Shown here: positions 24,731 to 33,205 of the stretch, one piece after another
Layout of the letters: every line of letters begins with the position of its first letter
Position numbering within the stretch: the stretch's first letter is position 1
Assembly: GCA_963770535.1 (NCBI GenBank)
Contig: CAVYPZ010000004.1
Location: forward strand, 992,001-1,056,000
Source: RYN-230 sp963770535
GTDB lineage: Bacteria; Actinomycetota; Actinomycetes; Streptosporangiales; Streptosporangiaceae
Direction of reading: 5' to 3'
Length of the DNA stretch: 64,000 nucleotides
Program-made: the position numbers and the translations under genes
The notes under the pieces: generated by a model
Database searches by the model: none
Told to the model about the DNA's origin: nothing
What the model saw: only the letters and a program-made list of their open reading frames with translations

Positions 24731-25546
24731 GTGACGGAGATGGCCGTGACCCAGATGGCTCTGTGGCGGCGGCTGCTCGCCGAGCTGCTCGGCAGCGGGT
24801 TCCTGGCCGCCGTGGTGGTGGGTTCCGGGATCGCCGCCCAGCGCCTGTCACCGGGGCAGACGGGGCTCGAGTTGCTGGAGAATGCCGCCGCCACCGCAGC
24901 CGGCCTGTTCGCCGTCATCCTGATGTTCGGGCCCGTGTCCGGCGGTCATTTCAACCCGCTGGTGTCTTTCGCTGACGCCACGTTCGGCGGGCTGCGCTGG
25001 CGCGACGCCGCCGCCTACCTCCCGGCCCAGGTGGCTGGCTGCATCGCTGGCGCCGTGATCGCGAACGTGATGTTCGCCGGCCCGGCGGTCAGCGTGTCGG
25101 CCAGGGACCGCAGCTCGCCTGCGCATTTCCTGTCCGAGATGGTGGCGACCCTCGGCCTGATCCTGGTGATCTTCGCGCTGGCCCGGTCCGGGCGCAGCCG
25201 CGCCGCCCCGGCGGCCGTGGGGGCGTACATCGGCGCGGCGTACTTTTTCACGTCCTCGACCAGCTTCGCCAATCCCGCCATCACCATCGGCCGGATGTTC
25301 TCGGCCACGTTCGCCGGGATCGCCCCGTCCTCCGTGCCGGGGTTCATCGCGGCGCAGATCATCGGGGCCGGGCTGGCCGTCGTGATCATCCGCGTCCTCT
25401 ACCCGGCCATGACCGCGGCCGATGCGGCCACCGTCGTTGTTTCCCACCAGATTCCCGGGCAGCACGGTGCGGCCCTGGAGCCCCCGGCCGGAGTGCCCGA
25501 GGACGTCCGGCCAGCCGCAGGCACGTCCCCGCAAAGGCAGGTGTGA
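24731..25546 (+). CDS. Aquaglyceroporin-family channel (AqpS-like) in the arsenic operon
   Basis: A 271-aa MIP-family channel with about six hydrophobic helices. The two pore half-helix motifs are GGHFNPLVS (an NPL variant of NPA) and SFANPAITIGR (NPA). In Sinorhizobium and some actinobacteria an MIP channel (AqpS) replaces the ArsB/Acr3 pump, letting As(III) made by ArsC leave by diffusion; the same job is inferred here because ArsC is encoded directly after it. GTG 24731 is a tentative start; others in frame (24716, 24746) are possible. The stop codon overlaps the ArsC start by 1 nt. The C-terminal tail is hydrophilic. Confidence 0.87.
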   Translation: MTEMAVTQMALWRRLLAELLGSGFLAAVVVGSGIAAQRLSPGQTGLELLENAAATAAGLFAVILMFGPVSGGHFNPLVSFADATFGGLRWRDAAAYLPAQVAGCIAGAVIANVMFAGPAVSVSARDRSSPAHFLSEMVATLGLILVIFALARSGRSRAAPAAVGAYIGAAYFFTSSTSFANPAITIGRMFSATFAGIAPSSVPGFIAAQIIGAGLAVVIIRVLYPAMTAADAATVVVSHQIPGQHGAALEPPAGVPEDVRPAAGTSPQRQV

Positions 25547-25947
25547 TGGTTCCCCGGGTGCTGTTCGTGTGCGTCCACAACGCCGGCCGTTCCCAGATGG
25601 CCGCCGCCCTGCTCGACCATGAGGCGCAGGGGCGTGTCCAGGTGACCTCGGCCGGATCCCGGCCAGCGGCGGAGCTGAACCCGGCCGTCGTGGCGGCCAT
25701 GGCGGAAATCGGGCTCGACCTCTCCCGTGAGTTCCCCAAGCCGCTCACCGGTGAGCAGGTCCAGGCCGCGGACGTCGTGATCACGATGGGGTGCGGGGAT
25801 GCCTGCCCGTTCTATCCAGGCAAGCGGTACCTCGACTGGGACCTGCCCGATCCGGCGGGCCTCGGCGTGGACGCGGTCCGGCCCATCCGGGACGACATCC
25901 GCCAGCGGGTGCGCGTGCTGCTGGGCGAGCTGGAGGCGACCGCCTGA
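25546..25947 (+). CDS. arsC: Arsenate reductase, thioredoxin-coupled LMW-phosphatase type
   Basis: A 133-aa enzyme reducing arsenate to arsenite. The P-loop CVHNAGRS (Cys9-X5-Arg15) is at the N-terminus, and the redox pair Cys83/Cys87 lies in MGCGDACPF, as in pI258-type ArsC. The general acid Asp lies in DWDLPDP. The gene overlaps the aquaporin stop (TGATG), which indicates translational coupling. ATG 25546 is used; GTG 25543 is an alternative. With the aquaporin it completes a reduce-and-release route. A hairpin follows. Confidence 0.93.
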   Translation: MVPRVLFVCVHNAGRSQMAAALLDHEAQGRVQVTSAGSRPAAELNPAVVAAMAEIGLDLSREFPKPLTGEQVQAADVVITMGCGDACPFYPGKRYLDWDLPDPAGLGVDAVRPIRDDIRQRVRVLLGELEATA

Positions 25948-25973
25948 CCGGGTTGCGGATCGTACGCACCCGC

Positions 25974-25999
25974 ATCGGCGTGCGCTGGTGCACGCCGAT
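25974..25999 (+). terminator. Hairpin after the arsenic operon
   Basis: Arms 25974-25983 and 25990-25999 pair perfectly (10 bp) with a 6-nt loop, 27 nt after the arsC stop. Confidence 0.6.
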
Positions 26000-26137
26000 C
26001 CCCAGCCGGTGGCGGGCGCCGACCACCCTGCGATGCTGGTCTCGCACCGCGGATGACCTAACCCCGGGCGGCCCTCCGGCCGCTGCGGTGGCCGTTATCG
26101 CGGTTAGCGCAGGACCCCTGCGGTAGAGAGGGTGCTC

Positions 26138-27004
26138 ATGTTCGAGGGATTCACGCTGGAGCGGATCGATGTCGGCGACGCGGAACTCCGGGTCCGGCAC
26201 GGCGGCTCGGGACCCGCCATCCTGCTGCTGCACGGTCACCCGCGCACGCACGTCACCTGGCACAAGGTCGCGCCCGTCCTGGCGGAGCGGTTCACCGTCG
26301 TGTGCCCGGACCTGCGCGGCTACGGCGAGTCCTCTAAGCCTGCGACGACCCCGGATCACGCTCCTTATTCCAAGCGCGCCATGGCCGGCGACTGCGCGGC
26401 GCTGATGCGGGCCCTCGGGCACGAGCGGTTCGGCGTGGCCGGGCACGACCGGGGGACGTATGTCGCCCAGCGGCTCAGCATGGATCACCCTGACCTGGTC
26501 AGCCGGGTCTGCCTGATGGAAGGGATACCGATCGGGGAGGCGCTGGCCCGCTGCGACGCCTCGTTCGCGGCCAGCTGGTATCACTGGTTCTTCCTCGGCC
26601 AGACCCGCAATCCCGCCGAGCGGTTCATCAACGCCGACCCTGACGCCTGGTACACCGCGACGCCTGAGCATATGGGCCAGGAAGCCTTCGAGGACTACCG
26701 CCGCGCGATCCATGATCCCGCCACGGTGCACGCCATGGTCGAGGACTACCGCGCGGGCCTGGGCATCGACCGCGACCACGATGACGCGGACCGGGAGGCG
26801 GGACGGCGGATCAGCTGTCCCGTGCTGTTCCTGTGGGCCGGGCGTGACGACATGGAAGACCTCTACGGCGACCCGCTGGCCATCTGGCGTGACTGGGCGC
26901 ACGACATCCGGGGCCACCCGATCGACTGCGGGCACCACATCGCCGAGGAAGCCCCCGCCGAGCTCGCCGCCGAGCTGGCCAGGTTCTTCGCCTGCTCCGG
27001 CTAG
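26138..27004 (+). CDS. Alpha/beta hydrolase resembling haloacetate dehalogenase
   Basis: A 288-aa alpha/beta hydrolase. The oxyanion segment is LLHGHPRTH (30-38). The nucleophile elbow GHDRG places Asp104 where fluoroacetate dehalogenase has its catalytic Asp, with Arg105 next. His149-Trp150 (SWYHWFF) match its halide-binding His-Trp, and the catalytic His is in CGHHIAEE. The second carboxylate-binding Arg of FAcD, four residues after the Asp, is Tyr108 here, so the substrate may not be haloacetate (comparison from memory). ATG 26138 follows AGAGAGG by 6 nt. An epoxide hydrolase role is the alternative. Monocistronic. Confidence 0.82.
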   Translation: MFEGFTLERIDVGDAELRVRHGGSGPAILLLHGHPRTHVTWHKVAPVLAERFTVVCPDLRGYGESSKPATTPDHAPYSKRAMAGDCAALMRALGHERFGVAGHDRGTYVAQRLSMDHPDLVSRVCLMEGIPIGEALARCDASFAASWYHWFFLGQTRNPAERFINADPDAWYTATPEHMGQEAFEDYRRAIHDPATVHAMVEDYRAGLGIDRDHDDADREAGRRISCPVLFLWAGRDDMEDLYGDPLAIWRDWAHDIRGHPIDCGHHIAEEAPAELAAELARFFACSG

Positions 27005-27104
27005 TTCCTGCCCCTCACGCAGGCAGCGGCGGATGGCTGCGACTGAGCGCTGGCTGCGGCCGCTCCGCCGTGCTTCCGGATGCCGTCAGCGCTTGCGGAT
27101 GCCG

Positions 27105-27545
27105 TCAGCCGGCAACTGGCGTGAGCACGAACACCGGGATGGTCCGGCTGGTCTTCGTCTGGTAATCCGCGTAGTCCGGATACGCGGCCACGGCCCGCTC
27201 CCACCAGGTGTCCCGTTCGGCGCCGTGAACCTCGCGGGCCTCGTAGTCCTTCCTGACCGGTCCATCCTGAAGTTCCACGTGCGGATTCGCGGTCAGGTTG
27301 TAGTACCAGACGGGGTGCTTGGGTGCTCCGCCCAGCGAGGCGACGACGGCGTACTCGCCGTCGTGCTCGACGCGCATCAGGGGGGTCTTGCGCACCTTCC
27401 CGGACCTGGCCCCCAGCGAGGTCAGGATGATCACCGGCAGGCCGTTCAGGTCGGTGCCCTGGGTTCCCCCCGACCGCTCGTACAAATCAACCTGGTCGCG
27501 TGCCCACGACGCCGCGCTCGGCTCGTACTCACCGGTAACAGGCAT
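27105..27545 (-). CDS. F420/deazaflavin-dependent nitroreductase-family protein
   Basis: A 146-aa split-barrel flavin/F420-binding protein of the Ddn family. Recognisable motifs: VIILTSLGARSGKVRKTPL (about 38-56), where the GxxSGxxRxTPL segment binds the F420 phosphate, then ASLGGAPKHPVWYYNLTANP. It would use reduced F420 to reduce quinones or other small molecules. The start is the ATG at 27545. It stands alone, converging with the dehalogenase-like gene. The 27010-27110 gap carries a short direct repeat (GGATGCCGTCAGC twice). Confidence 0.92.
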   Translation of the reverse strand: MPVTGEYEPSAASWARDQVDLYERSGGTQGTDLNGLPVIILTSLGARSGKVRKTPLMRVEHDGEYAVVASLGGAPKHPVWYYNLTANPHVELQDGPVRKDYEAREVHGAERDTWWERAVAAYPDYADYQTKTSRTIPVFVLTPVAG

Positions 27546-27671
27546 GTCTGCACCTTTCAGTCAGGCGTTCGCGCAGCGTCCGCAGGGGTTCCAGGCCGCC
27601 TCACACGGGCAGTCTCGCAAGGGCAGTCTCCGCAGAAGCCGCCCGGCTGCTGATTTCTAGAGTCTAGGACG

Positions 27672-27715
27672 GTGCTGGTGGCTGGTGCTGGTGCTGGTGC
27701 TGGTGCTGGTGCTGG
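27672..27715. repeat. CTGGTG hexanucleotide repeat
   Basis: About seven GTGCTG/CTGGTG units run between the deazaflavin protein gene and the PFK gene. It is upstream of the PFK start by about 100 nt and could cause promoter-length variation. Confidence 0.85.
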
Positions 27716-27817
27716 CCGGTGATGCGTGCTGCCCGCCGGATCTCGTGATCAGGCCTGGTCCGGGGACTGGAACCGGCTCGTTTGTCAGGATCGCCTCATT
27801 GCTGGAACGATGGGCAC

Positions 27818-29095
27818 GTGAAACTTGGGATCCTGTGCGGCGGCGGCCCTGCTCCGGGGATGAACTCGGTCATCTCGGCAGCCACGATCGAGGCCCGGAA
27901 CTCCGGCTGGGACGTCCTCGGGATCATGGACGGCTTCCAGCACCTCATCGACGGACGGACCGAGGAGGCGCGGCCCCTCTCCATCACGGACGTGTCGAGA
28001 ATCCACGTTCTGGGCGGGTCGATCCTCCGGACCTCGCGGGCCAACCCGACGGTGCGGGACGAGAACGCCGACGACCCGGACTGGAGGCTGCACGCCTGCC
28101 TCGGATCGCTGCAGAAGCTGGGGATCGACGCGCTCGTGACGATCGGCGGGGACGACACCGCGTTCTCGGCGTCCCGGCTGGCGGAGGTGGCCGGAGGAGC
28201 CCTGCGGGTAGCCCACGTGCCGAAGACCATCGACAACGACCTGCCGCTGCCGGGCGGCACGCCGACTTTCGGGTTCGAGACCGCGAGGAGCGTGGGGGTC
28301 CAGCTCGTCAACAACCTGATGACCGACGCCATCACGACCCAGCGGTGGTATCTGGTGGTGGCCATGGGCCGCTCGGCCGGCCATCTGGCCCTGGGCATCG
28401 GTAAGTCGGCCGGGGCCACGCTCACGGTGATCGCCGAGGAGTTCCCCCGCGACGAGCCCCTCCCGCTGTCGCGGCTGGTGGACGTCCTCGAGACCTCGAT
28501 GCTCAAGCGGATCGCCCATGGCCGTCCCTTCGGCGTGGCGGTGCTCGCCGAGGGCATCGGCCTGCGCCTCCCCCAGGAGGAGCTCCGGCAGGCCATGCCG
28601 GAGGTGGAGCTTGACGAGCACGGCCATGTCCGGCTGGCCGAGCTCGAGCTGGACCGCCTGCTGGCCAGGCAGGTCAAGGAGCGTTTCAAGGCGCGAGGGC
28701 AGAGCGTCACGGTTGAGGGCAAGAACATCGGCTACGAACTGCGGTGCGCACCGCCCATCCCGTTCGACATCGAGTACACCCGCGACCTCGGCTACGGCGC
28801 CGTGGACTACCTGAAGCGGGTGCTGGAAGGCGACGAGCCCGGAGGCATGGTCACGATCCAGGAAGGTCACATGGTGGCGCTGCCGTTCGGGTCGTTCACC
28901 GACCCCGAGACGGGGCGGGTACGGATCCGGCTGGTGAACGTCCAGTCGAGTTCCTACCAGGTGGCCCGCGAGTACATGATCCGGCTGGACCGCGAGGACC
29001 TCGAGGACCCGGGGAAGCTCCGCCCGATCGCGGAGGCCTCAGGGCTCGCGCCCGGGGCTTTCCGCGACCGGTACGGCTATCTGGCCGGGGGCTGA
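27818..29095 (+). CDS. 6-phosphofructokinase, PfkA family (probably PPi-dependent type)
   Basis: A 425-aa PFK that phosphorylates fructose 6-phosphate. The nucleotide/phosphoryl-donor loop CGGGPAPGMN lies at 7-16, the second donor motif is IGGDDTA (near 109-115), the catalytic motif PKTIDNDLP is near 135-143 and the substrate motif MGRSAGHLAL is near 181-190. GGDD in place of the bacterial ATP-type GGDGS points to pyrophosphate as donor, as in many actinomycete PFKs (family knowledge). At 425 aa it is longer than E. coli PfkA. GTG 27818 is chosen because GKLGILxGGG-like starts are universal in the family. Confidence 0.9.
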   Translation: MKLGILCGGGPAPGMNSVISAATIEARNSGWDVLGIMDGFQHLIDGRTEEARPLSITDVSRIHVLGGSILRTSRANPTVRDENADDPDWRLHACLGSLQKLGIDALVTIGGDDTAFSASRLAEVAGGALRVAHVPKTIDNDLPLPGGTPTFGFETARSVGVQLVNNLMTDAITTQRWYLVVAMGRSAGHLALGIGKSAGATLTVIAEEFPRDEPLPLSRLVDVLETSMLKRIAHGRPFGVAVLAEGIGLRLPQEELRQAMPEVELDEHGHVRLAELELDRLLARQVKERFKARGQSVTVEGKNIGYELRCAPPIPFDIEYTRDLGYGAVDYLKRVLEGDEPGGMVTIQEGHMVALPFGSFTDPETGRVRIRLVNVQSSSYQVAREYMIRLDREDLEDPGKLRPIAEASGLAPGAFRDRYGYLAGG

Positions 29096-29125
29096 GGCCC
29101 GGCCGCCTCGCTGCCCGGCGCCGGC

Positions 29126-29210
29126 GGGGGCCGCCCGGCCCCCGTGGGGGCCGCCCGGCCCCGGAGGGGGCCGCCCGGCCCCGGAGGGGGCCGCCCGGCC
29201 CCGGAGGGGG
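29126..29210. repeat. 20-bp GC-rich tandem repeat, about four copies
   Basis: The unit GGGGGCCGCCCGGCCCCGGA starts at 29126 (last bases CCGT), 29146, 29166 and 29186, with a partial copy at 29206. Each unit is self-complementary enough to form a stem, so the array may act as a terminator between the convergent PFK and hydrolase genes. Confidence 0.9.
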
Positions 29211-29228
29211 CACCACGCAGGACGCGCG

Positions 29229-30098
29229 CTACAGGTGTTCTGACAGCCAGGCATGCACCTCGGGTACACGGTTTTGCATGAGCGTCAGGTGCCCGTCGTC
29301 GTCGAGCAGCCGGGCCTGGACGCCGGGAATGTGCGCGGCCAGCCATTCCCCGTGGCCGAACGGCACGAACATGTCCTGCCTGCCGTGCAGCAACAAGACC
29401 GGGACAGTGATGCTGGCCAGGTCGAATCCCCAGGGCCTGATCAGGCAGTTGTCGTCCCACCAGCCCTGGCTGCCGGGCGCCAGGCCGTCGTGCTCGGAGG
29501 AGATCAGGTATTCGGCCAGTTCGCCCCTCAGGGCTGCGGCATCTGTCGGCGTGAGGAGTGATTCGATCCCCTTGGCCGCATCCTCTGGCGACGTGGCCAG
29601 GAGTTCCTCCCGGTCCTTGTCCATCTTTGCCCGGGCCGCAGCCTCATTGGTGAGGAACAGCCGGGTGTCATCCACGTTGACCTGGCCCATGCCAGCGAAA
29701 TAGTCAAGGTCCTCCGCGCCGTACGGGGCCGCCGAGGCGAGCGAGGCCGCGGCGGTCACCAGGTCCGGGAGCAGGGCAGCGCACGCGAGCACGTGCGGGC
29801 CGCCGCCTGAGATGCCCCACGTTGCCAGCCGATCGATGCCGAGCTCAGCGCAGATCGCGCGGACATCGCCGGCGCAGTCGGCGACGGCGCGCCCCGGCTG
29901 CGGCGAGGACCCTCCATAGCCCGGCCTGTCGTAGCTGATGAGCCGCAGCCCACGGGCGGCGGCGTCCCGCACGTTCGGGCCATAAAGATGCCTGGAGTTT
30001 GGCGTGCCCATGTGGACCAGGACCGGCCGGCCAGCGGGATCACCGGACTCCTCGACAGCCAGCGTCCGGCCGTCCGGGGTGCGAACTGTGCGCTCCAC
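29229..30098 (-). CDS. Alpha/beta hydrolase
   Basis: A 289-aa alpha/beta-fold hydrolase. The nucleophile elbow is GISGGG (Ser), the acid region follows VPVLLLHGRQDMFVP, and the catalytic His lies in DDDGHLTL. It starts at GTG 30098, where AAAGGAGG lies 5 nt upstream; a longer frame to 30179 has no family similarity. The N-terminal part (RTVRTPDGRTLAVEESGDP) is typical of lipase/esterase-like members. The substrate cannot be told. The neighbouring genes are unrelated, so it is probably monocistronic. Confidence 0.85.
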   Translation of the reverse strand: MERTVRTPDGRTLAVEESGDPAGRPVLVHMGTPNSRHLYGPNVRDAAARGLRLISYDRPGYGGSSPQPGRAVADCAGDVRAICAELGIDRLATWGISGGGPHVLACAALLPDLVTAAASLASAAPYGAEDLDYFAGMGQVNVDDTRLFLTNEAAARAKMDKDREELLATSPEDAAKGIESLLTPTDAAALRGELAEYLISSEHDGLAPGSQGWWDDNCLIRPWGFDLASITVPVLLLHGRQDMFVPFGHGEWLAAHIPGVQARLLDDDGHLTLMQNRVPEVHAWLSEHL

Positions 30099-30333
30099 GC
30101 TGCCTCCTTTGCTCCGGGCCGTGGCTGCCTTAGCCACCAGCGCACGGGTGACGTTAGGGCAGGTGGTTACCGGCGGCAACCGGATAACGGCCGCTGCGCA
30201 GCCCCAGCTGATCAGCTTTCAGGCGCTGGCACGGACAGTCAGCGCAAGGATGAGCCTGGCTGTCCGGCCGGCCCAGGGAGGGCCAGCCACTGCGAAGGGC
30301 CCTCCTTCCCGCTGACCCTCTTCGCGGCCGGGA

Positions 30334-30864
30334 TTAGTGGAGGTGGGTGAGCACCAGGTCCTTGAGTGCGATCATCAGCAGCCCTAGCGCGGCCGCCACC
30401 GAGGTGGCGAAAAAGAGCTTCCAGCTGCGTAGCTGGGCCGCCCGGCCGGCGGACCAGCCGTGGATTGTCAGCAGCACGATCGCTGCTGCCAGCCCGACAT
30501 TGGCTGCGGCGAAGGCCGAAGCCCCCGCGAGCCGCGCCAGCAGCAGCGCCACGATAGGCCCGAAGGACGCGCTGACCATCGGCCAGGTCGCGGCCAGTGC
30601 CCTCCGGATGGATGCCCAGCTGGGCAGGTGACCACCTTCGGCCTGCTCGCCCAGGAGCTCGGCGTACTGCTCGGCCAGCCAGTACACCAGAAGCGTGATG
30701 ACCACCGAGACCACCAGCGCCGCGGTGGGCAGGTGGGCACCGGCGGTGTCAAGGATCGCCGCGGTGATGATGGCGCCGTATATCCCGGCGGCGCGGCGCC
30801 GCCCCAGGTTCCTCTTGGCCGTCCCGAGCCGGACTCCGCCCTCTGCCGTGATGCCCGCCATCAT
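30334..30864 (-). CDS. Actinobacterial integral membrane protein, function unknown
   Basis: A 176-aa protein with about five hydrophobic segments (for example AAIITAAILDTAG region, LVVSVVITLLVYWLA, PIVALLLARLAGAS, VGLAAAIVLLTIHG and FFATSVAAALGLLMIAL). A charged cytoplasmic loop (AEQYAELLGEQAEGG) follows the second helix. I recognise no transporter signature. It is monocistronic, and the start is the double ATG at 30864/30861. Confidence 0.75.
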   Translation of the reverse strand: MMAGITAEGGVRLGTAKRNLGRRRAAGIYGAIITAAILDTAGAHLPTAALVVSVVITLLVYWLAEQYAELLGEQAEGGHLPSWASIRRALAATWPMVSASFGPIVALLLARLAGASAFAAANVGLAAAIVLLTIHGWSAGRAAQLRSWKLFFATSVAAALGLLMIALKDLVLTHLH

Positions 30865-31053
30865 CGTCCCTTCGGGTCAGGTCACCAGGACTGTTCCGGG
30901 CCCATCACCGCCATGATGCCCTGGTTCACCAGACCGGTATAGCCGCCGGGAATCGCTGGACCCTGGCGGTGGAGAGGGGGAGCCTGGCGGGCAGGGGCCA
31001 GGGCTCATCCTCAGATCAGGCGAGCGAGAGTAGCTGGCTGCCGAAACAATGTC

Positions 31054-31449
31054 CTACGAGGGCGGTGCGAAGAATTCCAGCGCGATGTTGTCCGGATCAC
31101 GGAAGGACAGCCCGGAACCGTAGGCAGCGTCGACGACACCGCCATTGACTATGCCAAGTTCGTTCAGCCGGGCCTCCCATGCTTCCAGTTCGCTTCGGCT
31201 ACTACAGGCAAAAGCCAGGTGGTCCAGGCCAACCCGACGTTCATTGAAGGAGAGAGTGTCAGCCGGGTCGGGAAACTGGTGAAGTCCGATAAGTGTCTGA
31301 CCTCCGGTGACCCAGACAGCACGCCGGAATGGACCGGGCTCTTCGTCCACGACCAGCTTGGTGTCGAAGACTCGCTCGTACCACGGGACGCTGCGGTCGA
31401 GATCGCTGACTGTCAGAGTCACATGGGCTATTGTCAGGGATCCGGGCAT
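31054..31449 (-). CDS. VOC-family (glyoxalase/bleomycin-resistance-like) protein
   Basis: A 131-aa protein with the paired beta-alpha-beta-beta-beta fold. Metal-ligand positions are likely His9 (IAHVTLTVSDLDRS), the His in RVGLDHLAFA and the Glu in IALEFFAP. The family covers dioxygenases, epimerases, glyoxalases and drug-binding proteins. Neighbours give no hint. ATG 31449 follows an AGGAGG-like stretch. A second, only distantly similar VOC protein lies at 33962-34396. Confidence 0.88.
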   Translation of the reverse strand: MPGSLTIAHVTLTVSDLDRSVPWYERVFDTKLVVDEEPGPFRRAVWVTGGQTLIGLHQFPDPADTLSFNERRVGLDHLAFACSSRSELEAWEARLNELGIVNGGVVDAAYGSGLSFRDPDNIALEFFAPPS

Positions 31450-31581
31450 GTAAGCCTCCTATTGAGGCCGGCACGTGACCTCCCGTAATGCAGGCGCGTA
31501 CCGGCGCCGATCGCCCTTGCACTTCCCGTTTTATGTGGTCGTAGGCTAAGCGGTCACCGCCAAACCCGGTGCGGGCCGTTG

Positions 31582-32769
31582 TTAGCGTAGCGGCCGAAAC
31601 GCCGCCCGGATCTCGGTCGCGAACAGCTCGGGCTCTTCCCAGGCGGCGAAGTGGCCGCCCTTGCCGGCCTCGTGGAAGTAGCTGAGGGTGGGGTAGGACT
31701 TCTCGACCCAGCTGCGCGGCGCCCGGAAGATCTCGCCCGGGAACGTGGTGAAGCCGACCGGAAGCGAGACCTCCGGCCGGGCCTGCCCGGCGGCCGCCGT
31801 GAGAGCCTGGGCTCGCCCACTTTCCCAGTAGGACCGGGCCGCTGAGACTCCGGTACCGGTCAGCCAGTACAGCGTGATGTTGTCGAGGATGTGGTCCCGG
31901 GTCAGGCCTCCGGACGGCTGCCCGTCGACGAAGGCGCGGGAGATCTTGTAGTAGGCGTCGGTGTCGTGATCGAGCATCCAGGCCGCCAGGGCGACCGGTG
32001 AATCGAGCAGGGCGTAGCCGATCGTCTGCGGCCGCGTGGCCTGCTCCAGGAAGTAGCCGAAGCCGCTCGTCCTGAAGGTCGTGGTCTGCTCGAGCGCCGC
32101 GCGTTCCTGCTCGGTTTCGGCCGGCATTGCACCGCCGCCCAGGGCCGTCACGAGCAAGTTGAGGTGGATGCCGAGCAGCCCGGCGGGTGCCTGGCGGCCC
32201 ATCGCGTCGGTGATCGAGGCGCCTTGATCGCCGCCCTGGGCGACGTAGCGGGTGTAGCCGAGGCGGTGCATCAGCTCGGCCCAGGTGTGCGCGATGCGGC
32301 CGGGGTTCCAGCCGATCTCGGCCGGCTCGGCGGAGAAGCCATAGCCGGGCAGGGACGGCAGCACGAGGTCGAACGCGTCCCCGGCGCGTCCGCCGTGCGC
32401 GGTCGGGTCGGTGAGCGGGCCGACGGAGCCGAGCAGCTCGACGACCGAGCCGGGCCAGCCGTGCGTCATGATCAGCGGCAACGCGTCCGGATGCGCTGAC
32501 TTCACGTGGATGAAGTGAATATCCAGCCCGCCGATCTCGGTGGTGAACTGCGGTAGCGCGTTCAGTTTCGCCTCGCACTGGCGCCAGTCGTACCCGGTCG
32601 CCCAGTAGCGGGCGAGCTCCTGGATCGTCGCCAGCTGCACGCCTTGCGACCGGTCGGCAACCAGTTCCCGGGAGGGCCAGCGGCTCGCGGCGATTCGCCG
32701 CCGAAGGTCGGCGATTGCTTCATCGGGTATGCCGACCCGGAAGGGACGGATTTCGCTTTCGTCGGACAT
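31582..32769 (-). CDS. Epoxide hydrolase (EHN-type, alpha/beta hydrolase)
   Basis: A 395-aa enzyme that opens epoxides to diols. The N-terminal EHN domain (about 5-110) is typical (IRPFRVGIPDEAIADLRRRI, DWRQCEAKLNALPQF). The oxyanion motif HGWPGS follows near 112-117, then the nucleophile region QGGDQGASITDAMG with the catalytic Asp, and the C-terminal EKSYPTLSYFHEAGKGGHFA with the catalytic His. The length and domain order are those of the actinobacterial/microsomal type. Antisense frames up to 439 codons are shadows. Monocistronic. Confidence 0.92.
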   Translation of the reverse strand: MSDESEIRPFRVGIPDEAIADLRRRIAASRWPSRELVADRSQGVQLATIQELARYWATGYDWRQCEAKLNALPQFTTEIGGLDIHFIHVKSAHPDALPLIMTHGWPGSVVELLGSVGPLTDPTAHGGRAGDAFDLVLPSLPGYGFSAEPAEIGWNPGRIAHTWAELMHRLGYTRYVAQGGDQGASITDAMGRQAPAGLLGIHLNLLVTALGGGAMPAETEQERAALEQTTTFRTSGFGYFLEQATRPQTIGYALLDSPVALAAWMLDHDTDAYYKISRAFVDGQPSGGLTRDHILDNITLYWLTGTGVSAARSYWESGRAQALTAAAGQARPEVSLPVGFTTFPGEIFRAPRSWVEKSYPTLSYFHEAGKGGHFAAWEEPELFATEIRAAFRPLR

Positions 32770-33205
32770 GAGTCTCTACCGCCCTGGGTTGGTTGGCGAC
32801 GGACGATCGCGGAGGAATCTGCGGCTCCCAGAATTGTCTTTCGCGCGGACCCGCCGCGCCAGTGACATCCCTGGCCATTGCCCTGGTCTGTGACACTGCG
32901 CAGATGGGGAGGCCGCGGCAGGTCCGCTGGTTCGCCGGCCCCGGGCGGAACGGCCTGCGGGCTGGCCGCCGCCTCCCGGCGGATCACCGGGCCGCGAATT
33001 GCACTGGTCCGGGTCAGGGACCGTGCGGCGGTCACCGCGGATCACAGCAGGCGCCAACGCCCACCAGCACTCGCTGGACGGGCCCTACCAGGAAGGACGG
33101 TGAGCTCAGCGCCTGACTCAGCTCAGCAGGATCGAATATGCGCTGACCCCGCATCTGATTGCCTCATACTCGGAGCTAAGCAGGGCGCTCACCCGTGAGG
33201 TGCCG
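32770..33205. other. Intergenic region without a recognised gene
   Basis: This 436-bp gap separates the divergent epoxide hydrolase and small membrane protein genes. Frames on both strands have no ribosome-binding site or family pattern. The DNA just before 33206 has GTGAGG as a likely ribosome-binding site. Confidence 0.5.
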
